DNA of 64,000 nucleotides from Adiantum capillus-veneris (Eukaryota; Streptophyta; Polypodiopsida; Polypodiales; Pteridaceae): positions 89,911,529-89,975,528 of the forward strand of contig CM043959.1 of the NCBI GenBank assembly GCA_014529385.2. Direction: 5' to 3'. The position numbers and the translations under genes are program-made. The notes beneath the pieces are model-generated. The model had not been told where the DNA came from, ran no database searches, and saw only the letters and a list, made by a program, of their open reading frames with translations. Shown piece by piece: positions 11,783 through 21,080 of this stretch; the stretch's first letter is position 1, and each line of letters opens with the position of its first letter.

Positions 11783-12780
11783 GAGACTGGTCGCTAGTTG
11801 ACCAAAGAGAAGGAGTGACAGTTATTGCAGTGCCATGAGGTGGTAATCAAGACCACGCGGTGGTGTAGTGAGAGAGAAATAATTTGTAGGGTCGCATGCA
11901 CCCTGAATAGGGGTGGCTAGGAGGGTTCAACCCTGCTATTGTGGCCATGCTGAGGCAAAAATGCATGCAAGTCTTGCAGATTGAGAGTGAGATGGTAGGC
12001 GTGCTAGTGTGTGGCAGAGAGAGAAAGCTGAGTGCGGCATATGACCTGTGCATGAGAGTGATTCAACAATTGTGGTTGGTGAGTTTCATATGTGATGCCA
12101 ACTATGGAACTGCATGACAATTGAAACACGTTCTGCATGGGGTTGCTAAGAGGTGTGATGGATGCTTGAGGAAGGCCGAAGTGTGCTGTGGTGGATAACG
12201 ACATCTGTAGTTGTTGCTACCATTGTCGCTTGTTAGTAAAGGGAAGCTCAAGGGCTTTTTCCCTCGGAGAACAATCTCATCCTGAATTCTGAGGACGGTA
12301 AAACACTCATGCCTGCCCCTTGCCAAGCGGCATAGGTGCTAACGATTGTTCTTATCTCCTCATCATCATCCACCCCACGATCAAGTTTGAGCACAGTTCA
12401 AAGGTTCACTCAGGATCCTTAATCTTCTATGTTCAACTTTTCTACAACCTTAAAATTTCTCCTCGTAATCCTATAATGTGAATTGCAGCCAAGTCCTCTG
12501 GAGTAAGATTCTGCCCTTCTTAATATCCTACTGAATGCTATGTTCTATTCCTCTCTTTTTTTATACGAATTATCTCTACATGATTTTTAGTTTAATCGAT
12601 TTTATTATTATGTTTAATTAACACAATATTTACACTAACAATCACTAAATTATGGCAATAAAGAAGGGACTCTCTTAAATTTCCACAAAAAAACATTAAT
12701 TGCATCATGCAATCAACACTAATTGAAGCAATTAGCAAAACCTACAAACATAAGAAAGAAAAACCACTTAGCTGTTGCTT
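11327..12780. other. Noncoding stretch with a second (GA)n tract
   Basis: A GA run with one interruption occupies about 11,707-11,786. The remainder shows no coding or repeat signal that I recognise on either strand. Confidence 0.6.
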
Positions 12781-12789
12781 CTCAAATTG

Positions 12790-13320
12790 TTTAGTCTGGG
12801 ATCATAGCCTTCGCGTGATACCACTGCTACAGCCAGAGGCGTGGAGTTCCCTACAAAATACTTGAAATAGCATACTACAAACCATAAAACAGAATAATCG
12901 ACATACTTGGCAACCACATAGACGCATGATCGCAGGATACACGAACAGAGAGAGATAGAGAGCAGGAGAGAGAGCAATACGACGCGTGTAGACGCACCTC
13001 CTAGAATGGAGTGCTACGTCGGCACGGCGAGAGAGAAGAGCAGAGAGAAGAATACACAGACACTGGGTGCAATCTCCCACCGTGCAAGAGTGACCATTTT
13101 CCTCTTGCACGTATTCCATTTATAGATTTCTTGAATGGTCAAAAATGAGTACAAACTGGCCGGCCGGTCATAAAAGAGCACTTGAATAAAATGTATATAA
13201 AATATAATACTCTTTTTCAATAGCCTAGCTTGGTCAAGCCTTTTCCACTTGTCAGCTGCAATAAACAATAAAATATCAATTATGGTGGTGAGGTTAACTT
13301 TGACTATGAAAATCTCCAAG
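12790..13320 (-). mobile_element. LTR-like relic (possible solo or truncated LTR)
   Basis: On the minus strand there is a TATA box (tctataaatgg, near 13,120), a C/T-rich stretch with downstream-promoter character, and, at the far end, gcagtggtatcacgcgaagg (near 12,810-12,830), which begins like the plant TGGTATCA primer-binding site used by LTR retrotransposons. The order (TATA box, leader, putative primer site) fits an LTR and its junction. No gag/pol follows, and the match beyond TGGTATCA is poor, so this is tentative. Confidence 0.35.
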
Positions 13321-13324
13321 TGTT

Positions 13325-13510
13325 TACCGCGTTGTTTTACCGCATTTTTTAGAGAGAAGGTGTAAATTTAATGAGAGAAACAAGAGAGAGGAGGGAGGGG
13401 GGGGGTTGGGTTTAAAGTATTACCACGGCTGTATCCGTTGTTATTACCGGTATTATTACTGTGCTTATTACCGCGTCCATTACCGGCGTTATATCCGCTG
13501 CCCAAATTTA
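13325..13510. repeat. ATTACCGC-type subterminal repeat cluster (left)
   Basis: Variants of ttaccgcg and tattaccg(c/g) occur about eight times within 180 bp. Close relatives, in the opposite orientation, sit beside the CACTA right end at 31,655-31,785. This inverted arrangement is typical of subterminal transposase-binding arrays. Confidence 0.55.
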
Positions 13511-13540
13511 GCACCTAAACTTTCAAATTCTGGATTAACT

Positions 13541-13646
13541 CCCCCCTTCCCCCCCCCCCCCCCCCCCCCCCTCTCTTTATCTATCTCTCTTTCTTTCTCT
13601 CCTTCTCTATCTAATCTCCCTCCATCTCTCTCTTTCCCTACCTCTA

Positions 13647-13691
<45 letters not shown>

Positions 13692-14345
13692 ATCCCTATT
13701 TCCCTCTATCTCTCTCTTTCTCTCCCTCTTTCCCTCTCTCACTCTATCTCTCCCTCTCTATCTATACTTCCTCCATTTCTCTCTTTCTTTCTCTCCCTCT
13801 CTCTCTTTCCTTACCTCTTTCCCTCTATCTCTCTCTTTCTCTCCCTCTCTCTCTATCTATCTACTCTCTCTCTTTCCCTATGCCTATTTCCCTCTATATC
13901 TCCCTCTCTCACTCTATCTCTCCCTCTTTCCCTTTATCTCTCTCTATCTCTCCCTCTATCTCTACCTCTACCTCTCTTTCTCCCTCTTTCCCTCTATCTC
14001 TTTCTATCTCTACGTCTACTCTCTCTCTCTTTCCCTATCCCTATTTCTCTCTATCTCTCCCTCTCTCTCTCTCTACCTCTACCTCTACCTTTAAATCTTC
14101 CTATTTTCCTCTCTCTCTCTCTCTCTCATTAATTCTCTATCTCTGTTTATCTTCCTCTTTCTCTCTCACTCTCTTTATCTATTTCTCTCTCTCTCTTTAT
14201 CTATTTATCTCCCTCTTTTAATTCTCTCTCTCTATCTAACATTCTCTCTCTTCTTTTATCTATTTCTCTCTCTCTGTCTCTTTATCTATTTATCTCCCTT
14301 TTTTAATTCTCTCTCTCTATCTAACATTTTCTCTCTTCTTTTATC

Positions 14346-14406
<61 letters not shown>

Positions 14407-14593
14407 TTAACATTTACTTCTCTTTATCTAACATCTCTCTCCCCTCTCTCTCTCTTTATCTATTTCTCTCCCTCTCTTTAAATCTCTCTCTTTATCTATT
14501 TCTCTCTCTCTATCTAACATTTTCTCTCCTTCTTTATCTATTTCTCTCTCTCTATTTAACATTTACCTCTCTTTATCTAACATTTCTGTACCC

Positions 14594-14629
<36 letters not shown>

Positions 14630-14637
14630 ATTTCTCG

Positions 14638-14685
<48 letters not shown>

Positions 14686-14690
14686 TTCAT
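13541..14690. repeat. Poly-C run followed by a 1.1-kb CT-rich satellite
   Basis: A C run near 13,550-13,571 leads into CT-rich sequence with interspersed tatctatttc, tccctctttccc and tatccctatttccc blocks, plus pure (CT)n runs near 14,350-14,403 and 14,643-14,683. The long Ser/Leu/Pro open frame here is an artefact of composition. The reverse complement of the same satellite occurs at 27,716-28,330. Confidence 0.9.
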
Positions 14691-15305
14691 CTAACACTAT
14701 CCAAACAATCATTTCCAAAACGTGTGTGACAAATCAATCATTTTCGAACGTGCGTAGCAAAGCAATCATTTCCTAATGAATGAGGTATGTTATAATGGAT
14801 TCTCTATTTTCTATTTTTTAAATTTATGTGTGTGTGTGTGTGTGTGTGTCTGTGTAGTACAAAACAAAAGGGAAAGAGGGAGGATGTGCTTTTGTGTTTA
14901 CCTTGTCTTTGTAGCGCGGTTGAGCTTCGAATAGGTTGAGTGTCCAAAGAAGATGGCGGAATACCCCCTTGCCAAAACTTGCACGAAACCCTCTTCGACG
15001 AAACTTGAGAAGCTTGGAGAAGGAGAGAGGGGGAAGGGAGAGGTGGGGGGGAGGGAGGGGAGGCTTGTTGAAGGAGAGAGAGATGGGGAGTGGGGGAAAG
15101 GAGGAGGGGGAAGCTTGTGAGAAATGGCGGAGAGCAAGAAACGCAGGGAAGGCAGGGTATGCTGCAAAAATGGGGCATACTCTACCTTCTTTCCTTTTTT
15201 TAGGCGTCAGTTATTACCACGTTTATTACTGCCTATATTATCGCGGCCAGTCATTTCAAACGGATACATGCGAATCCCAGGTTGCAGGGGTGGAGGGGTG
15301 GGACA

Positions 15306-15338
<33 letters not shown>

Positions 15339-15601
15339 TACCCTTAGCTATACATTATTTCATTTTTTAGCCTTTTGAGTTTTTTGATGAAGATTTGTAA
15401 TTTTTAATGGATACTTTACTTTGTAGTAATTTTAAATGTTTAATAATTGAAATTTTAAAATATTTTTTAGTTAAAAAATAATTTTAACACTCATTGTCAT
15501 TTATTCCCTTTGACTTTAACTATATGTAATTTTTCTAATGGAATTAAGTGTTTTTCTAATTATTTATTTTTTAGGGCACATGACTAAATAAACAACTTTC
15601 A
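14691..15601. other. Leader region of outer CACTA, (GT)n and poly-C runs
   Basis: It contains a GT run (about 14,827-14,850), a second ATTACCGC-type cluster (15,205-15,260) and a C run of about 30 bases (15,308-15,339). No coding sequence is supported. It immediately precedes the first recognisable TnpD exon. Confidence 0.5.
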
Positions 15602-17057
15602 CGTGTGCAGGACATCGACTGGGATGATCGTGGTCCTCCTGGAGACTTAGAGCGAGATCGTTGGCTCAAGGAAAAACTACCTTGTCCTTGCGCTAAGTGC
15701 AAAAGGGCAATTCCTCGCTTGAGGTGCATTGCTTTGGAGCACATGGAGAACGAAGGGCTTTGGCATCCTTGGAAAAGCGCTCAGAGAGATGACAGCACGA
15801 CTCACCCGTCGCTTGAGGAGGTGCCCCATTGGTCTATGTTCGGTGGTGGTGCACCGGCGCGCAAGGCCGAACAGCAAAGGCAAGAGTGACAGAGCGATTT
15901 GGGTGCTCCACATGGTGATCCTGCCGTTGGCTCTACGCGCCAGCTCCTATGGCGTCTTCTTCACACTTTGAGGTAGAGGATGAGTACATGTTTGACATGT
16001 GTGGTGAGTTACTAGCTAATGAGTGTGACGTGTGCGAAGAAGATTGTCAGCCCTGCACTAAACGGGCTGCCGAAACGGAGGATAGATTCATGACGAGTGC
16101 CCGAACACCTCTTTACAATGGTGCATAGTACTCAGTGCTCCGAGCATCCTTAGAAGTCCTCAAATTGCAAGAAAAATTTGGTTGGAGTAATGCAAGTGTT
16201 TATGCACTTCTTCTGTAAGTATAGAATGTGGTTTTTATATACTCTCTCCCTCTCTCTCTCTATGGTGTTGTCTTCTAGGAATTCTACTAATACGCATGTT
16301 TGTTGTAGTTTGATGGGCAAAATGTTGCTAGTTGATCACCACATGCCTCCAAATCATCAACGAGCTAGATCGTATGTCACTGCACTTGGAATGGAGTATG
16401 AGCGCATCCATGCGTGCGTCAACGATTGCATGCTATACCGCAATGAGCATGCACATGCTACCTCCTGTCCCGTGTGCAGGGAGGCACGATACAAAATAGG
16501 TGTGAGCGGGGCACACCTACCCTGCAAGGTATTAAGACATTTTCCATTAATTCCTCGCATCCAACACATGTTTAAAAGCAGGTCTACCGTGGAGCTTCTT
16601 GTGTGGTACGCAAACCATTGCTCAAATGATGGAATGATGCGTGTCCCTGTCGATTCACCTGCATGGAGGCACATCGAAATCAATAGTCAGAGTTTGGGTT
16701 GGATCCTCGACACTTGAGGCTTGGGTTAGCAAGTGATGGTGTCAACCCCTTCGGCACTAAGTCTACTTCATGGAGCAGCTGGCCTGTGGTGATCGTCAAC
16801 TACAATATTCCACCATGGGAGACAACCAAGAAGGGCAATATACTTCTTTCCTTGCTTGTGCTAGGGAAGTACAAAGTGTCAAATATTGACATTTACCTCG
16901 AGTCCCTCATCAAGGAGTTGGAGGAGTTATGGAGAGGCATTCTTGTTGTCGATGTCTCACTTGCAAAGGAGGGGAGAGAGGCTCAAGTGAGGGGAATCCT
17001 TATGTGGACTATGCACGACTATCCTGTGCTTGGAGAGATTTCTGGTAACCCCCTGTC

Positions 17058-17107
<50 letters not shown>

Positions 17108-18934
17108 TTGGCTCCCTTTAGCTCACTTTAGTTCAGTCGTCTCTCTAACCATATGATATGTATGCAGGGTTGTCCACATCGGGCCACAATGCATAACCTA
17201 CTTGTGGGCCATCGTTGGTGACGGAGAGGCCAAATTACTTGCGCAAGGTAATCTATCCAAACAACCATCGTTTCTTACCCCAAGGTCATAGCAAACACAA
17301 GGCTCCAACAAATGGGAAGGCTCCTCTAAAGCTCACAATGGAAGATTGGGCAACCATTTGGGAGGAACACCACAACAACAATCCGGCTCCGTGTCCTCCA
17401 CCAAAAGGTATGTCGAGGTATTCCATATTTTTAAGGCTTCCATATTGAAAGGACTTAAAAATACAACACCTCTTGGATCCCATGCACATATTCAAGACTA
17501 TAGCCCAAACACTATGGGACCACATTATTGGCAAGAAGAACTTTTTGGGTGCGAGGGAGGATTTAACGCTTTTAAAACGTCTCCCCGCCTCTGCCACTTC
17601 ACTGCGTGCCCCAAATGGAAATATTGTGCTTCCTAAGGAACCATGGATGCTAGCAAAAGAAGAATTAGACAAGGTGAAGGGTACCATTGACTCTATTCGC
17701 ACACCAACAGGATACATGAGGTCGCTAAAGGGAGCTTTCACAAAAGAGAAGAAGGGTGGAAGCGTTCAATTGTATGGGTTGAAGTCCCACGATTGGCACA
17801 AGATGCTTCAGATATTCTTCATACTCCCTATTCGAAAGTTTGTATGTATGACTATCACTCACTTTTCCTTTTCCTGATTTACATTGTAGTTCATTCTATC
17901 GGTGAGTATGTGTATATGACGGGACAAGAAAGTCAGTGACGCTATTTTCAAATTAGGAGAGCTGGTAAGGTACACCACAAGACTCCACTTCACTACACCT
18001 TTTTTATGTACACAATAATTTCAACTAGCACTTAGTGTATCCTTGTGTGTTTTCTTGCAGCTTTGTGAGCTCTAAGGAAATCGAAATAGATGCTACCCCT
18101 GCTACTCAAACACTTGCAATAGAAACTCTGTGTGCCATTGAGGATGCATTTCCTTGATCGGTCCTTCTTAGTCAAATTCACCTCTTGGTTCACATGGTGG
18201 AGGAGATAGCTATATGTAGAGTAGTGCACGCACAATGAATGTTCTTCTTAGAGAGGTTTTTAAAGACTCTCAAAGATTTTGTGCGGCTACGGTCTCAATT
18301 AGAGGCATGTATGGCTGAAGGGTGGATTATTCAAGAGGAATTTGTTTACATATCCGATTATTTGTCACAAGTTGATCCTTCAATGCCTCGCATGTGGTCC
18401 GACGAGGAAGATTCAAGGATGACTTCACACTTGACAAGTGGAAAGGGGAAACTACTTAACATGGATATGAATCTATCCTGAGTGGTCGATAACTTTTGCA
18501 TTCTCAATGCAAAGATTATGACCAAGTGGGTGGACTTGTGGACACTGGCAAAGTCTAGGCGTTTGCAAGAGAGGGAAGCATGGAAACAAGCACATGGAGG
18601 AAGGAGGGCACCCCCAGTGCCTAGACACCTTGCATGTTCCCCATATCTCATTAGTACAGAGTGGATTCATGAGAGAATGACCGCGGCAAAAGCGCGCGGA
18701 GAAGACATCACCAACAAAGAATGGGAGTATGCACGAGGATGCGTACCAAAGGTAGAGTACTCATATACCTAAACCATATTGTCTCGCTATTTGCTGAAAT
18801 TATCTTTAATATGTATTTGATAAATTAATATGTTTTTCTATTTTTTAGTGCCTTTCCTTTAACTCTATGTGGTCAAAGGGTCGTCACTTTCGTACGCGCC
18901 ACATTGACGAGTGTAGAACCACCATGGATTGTGC
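15602..18934 (+). pseudogene. Outer CACTA TnpD transposase, 5' part, broken and interrupted
   Basis: Starting after an acceptor (gtgtgcag near 15,610), it shows a Transpos_assoc zinc motif LPCPCAKCKR, then a Cys-rich acidic stretch, the block VNDCMLYRNEH...CPVCREARY, a region with LRLGLASDGVNPFG and WPVVIVNYNIPPW, the catalytic-type LDPMHIFK near 17,470, SHDWHKM near 17,790, and a DUF4218-type segment with MFFLERFLKTLKDFV near 18,240. This is the Tnp2/DUF4218 order of plant En/Spm TnpD. Breaks include a TAG near 16,126, a frameshift near 16,695, a TAA near 17,190, TGAs near 17,446 and at 18,234-18,236. An intron at about 17,045-17,167 holds (CT)n. The second CACTA element interrupts the gene after 18,934; it resumes at 26,543. 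Confidence 0.85.
18932..18934. repeat. Target-site duplication TGC (left copy)
   Basis: TGC lies directly before the left terminus and directly after the right terminus (26,543-26,545). Three bases is the standard CACTA target duplication length. Removing the element and one TGC restores the aligned coding sequence of the host TnpD. Confidence 0.9.
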
Positions 18935-18946
18935 CACTACAAGAGG
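18935..18946 (+). repeat. Left terminal inverted repeat
   Basis: CACTACAAGAGG, an exact inverse of 26,531-26,542. Confidence 0.95.
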
Positions 18947-18956
18947 CTATTCATAA

Positions 18957-19042
18957 TAGCGACGCTCACACAGCGACGCTCAAAAAAAAAATTCCCGGCA
19001 TCGCTATGAGCGTCGAAATTTGCGACGCTCATAGCGACGCCG
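18957..19042. repeat. Left subterminal AGCGACGCT repeats
   Basis: Five copies or variants of agcgacgct(c) or its inverse gagcgtcg lie within 90 bp of the left end. In En/Spm such short repeats bind TnpA and bring the ends together. Confidence 0.85.
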
Positions 19043-19066
19043 ACTGGGCTAAAAAAATAACAGAGA

Positions 19067-19107
19067 GCGCCTAAAAACTCAGATCTCAGATCTGAGTTTT
19101 TCGGCGC
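19067..19107. other. 41-nt near-perfect hairpin in element leader
   Basis: Arms GCGCC-t-AAAAACTCAGATCT and AGATCTGAGTTTTT-c-GGCGC pair over 19 base pairs with a single mismatch and a one-base loop. It sits just inside the left subterminal repeats. It could be a cruciform or a structured 5' leader. Confidence 0.8.
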
Positions 19108-19170
19108 CCTCAAGCAAGGAGCAGGTAACGCTCTCCCTCTCTCTCTCTCTCTCTCTTTCTCTTTCTTCTC

Positions 19171-19201
<31 letters not shown>

Positions 19202-19319
19202 AGAGGAAGGAGAGCCAGGTATGCTCCTTCCCTCTCCTCACTCTCATGTTCCCTTCCCCTCTTTCACTCTCCCTCTCTCTCTCTCTCACACACACATACA
19301 CACACACATAGTGTTTTTG

Positions 19320-19570
19320 GGAGAGAGAGAGAGAGAGAGAGAGTACAAACATAAACAAAAACGCACACACACATACATAAACAAAGAATGCACACACACA
19401 TTGAGAGAGGAAAAGAGAGAGAGAGCATGCATAAACAAAAAATGCACACATTGAGAGAGGAAAAGAGAGAGAGAACATGCATAAACAAAAAACGCACACA
19501 TTGAGAGAGGAAAAGAGAGAGAAAACATGCATAAACAAAAAAACGCACACATTGAGAGAGAAAGAGAGAG
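19320..19570. repeat. GA/AC-rich tandem repeat, about 50-bp unit
   Basis: The block ttgagagaggaaaagagag followed by catgcataaacaaaaaa recurs at about 19,401, 19,451, 19,501 and 19,552, giving a period of 50-51 bp. Open frames read from it on the minus strand are low complexity. Confidence 0.85.
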
Positions 19571-19621
19571 AAACTAATTTAACGTCGTAGGAAACTAATT
19601 AAAATTAAAAGACCTAAAGAT

Positions 19622-19709
19622 CTAGCCGACGAGGAGTTGAACTCAAGACCTATTATTCAAGAGGGAAATGGCATAACCAATCTATCATACTTGGCATGGG
19701 TGATAGAAA
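19622..19709 (-). repeat. tRNA-like (SINE-type) relic
   Basis: The minus strand reads GATAGATTGGTTATGCC, then about 35 bases later GGTCTTGAGTTCAACTCCTC. These resemble the A and B boxes of a tRNA-derived promoter at about the right distance. Stem pairing is poor, so it is a tRNA-related SINE remnant or pseudo-tRNA at best. Confidence 0.3.
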
Positions 19710-19775
19710 GGTAATACCATTTATCTCTTTTTATTGGCACACACATCCACACACGCGCACACACACAAGAACAAG

Positions 19776-20464
19776 AGAGTTATAACGTCGTAGGAAACTA
19801 TCCTAAAAGACGTTAAAGATTAGGTTAGATGTAGACTTACGTTAAATAAGATTTAGGTTTATTTAAGTTAAATTAGATTAGATTTAGGTTTATTTTTAAT
19901 TAGATTTACGTTTATTTACGCTAGATTTAGATTTACATTATATTAGATTAGATTTAGGTCTCCATAGACTGCGATGTCTGCATGAAGCGGGTGAAGAAAG
20001 CCCTCAATGGAATATAGGGTATTGCTGCCTTCACTCATGGTGGGCTCCGTCGATCCAAAAGTACTGGTGAAATGTCTTCAGAAGATAGGGAAGAAGGTGG
20101 ATCTTCAGGGCGGCAAGAGTCACTACATCCCCGACACAATGACCATCTAGACAACCTCTAGTCATTCAACAGCAACTTCAAAGTTAGTAACAAGAGCAAG
20201 AACGGTCTAAAGGGCCAATTGCTGTTGTCAGATGTGGATGGAGATGAGGCAACGTCACCGCCGGAATTTAACTCTCACATCTTTAGTGATGAGAATGCCA
20301 ACTCTTGCCGAGTTATGTGAAAAATTATGTGTTAAATCAGTTTTAAGGTTCTTATAATCCCTGTTAGTTTAGTTCTTTGTTTTTAATATAACATAATTTA
20401 TGTTAGATTTAGATTTATGTTATATTAGATTAGACTTAGGTTTATTTAGGTTTACCCACACACA

Positions 20465-20503
<39 letters not shown>

Positions 20504-20660
20504 GAAGAAGAGAGTTTTAACATCGTAGGAAACTATCCCAAAAGACGTTAAAGATTAGGTTAGATGTAGACTTACGTTAAATTAGATTTAGGTTTATTTT
20601 TAGTTAGATTTACGTTTATTTAGATTTACGCTTATTTACGTTAGATCGAGTCCACGCAAG
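19776..20660. repeat. AT-rich repeats flanking the captured fragment
   Basis: A segment beginning cgtcgtaggaaactatcc and running through aaagacgttaaagattagg occurs at about 19,786 and again about 735 bp later near 20,521; a third partial copy lies near 19,581. Multiple ttagatttaggtttattt units and an (AC)n tract (20,457-20,501) occur here. These copies bracket the HMA fragment. Confidence 0.75.
19964..20320 (+). pseudogene. Captured host fragment: heavy-metal-associated (HMA/HIPP-type) domain
   Basis: From 19,964 the frame reads IDCDVCMKRVKKALNGI up to a TAG at 20,015. This contains the CxxC metal-binding loop and first helix of an HMA domain. A shifted frame from about 20,038 then gives VGSVDPKVLVKCLQKIGKKVDL, the last strand and helix of the same domain. 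Further on, an acidic tail LLLSDVDGDEATSPPEF is seen. This order matches plant HMA/HIPP metallochaperone-type proteins. It is not part of any CACTA gene, so it is a transduplicated host gene piece inside the inner element. At least one stop and one frameshift make it noncoding. Confidence 0.75.
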
Positions 20661-20938
20661 AATTACTTACGGTTTAGGGTTTAGAGTTAGACGTCGAACA
20701 ATGAAAAGATCTACTGTGAAAAGATGTTAAGATGCTGTGAAGTGCTACAGCTAGAGAAGAGGCAAAGGGGTTTTGTCCACTACATGCAGTATCATGTAGA
20801 CGTGGGTCTGTAGATTTCTTGTACCCACAAATATAGGTATTGACCAATAAAGACGAGATTATAACCCGGTGGTTCTGATCTCCGTGCACCTCTAGACCGA
20901 GGTGTGCGGGGATTGGAAATGACTAGAGAATGTGAGGT

Positions 20939-20939
<1 letters not shown>

Positions 20940-21016
<77 letters not shown>
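20940..21016. repeat. (GA)n microsatellite
   Basis: An uninterrupted GA run just upstream of the inner TnpD start. Confidence 0.95.
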
Positions 21017-21018
<2 letters not shown>

Positions 21019-21080
21019 GACGAAGAATGCCAATAGAATATTAAATTTGTTGTGCAGGTTATAAGATTTTTATCCTCATT

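Noticed and set aside
11880-11960. Possible tRNA (ggttcaaccct resembling a T-arm)
   Set aside because: No D-arm or A box at the proper distance and no acceptor-stem pairing.
13406-14221. Long Ser/Leu/Pro-rich open frame
   Set aside because: It is a translation of CT-rich satellite; any frame stays open there, and no protein features exist.
19110-19552. Cys/Val/Phe-rich minus-strand frames
   Set aside because: They are read from the 50-bp GA/AC tandem repeat and (AC)n runs.
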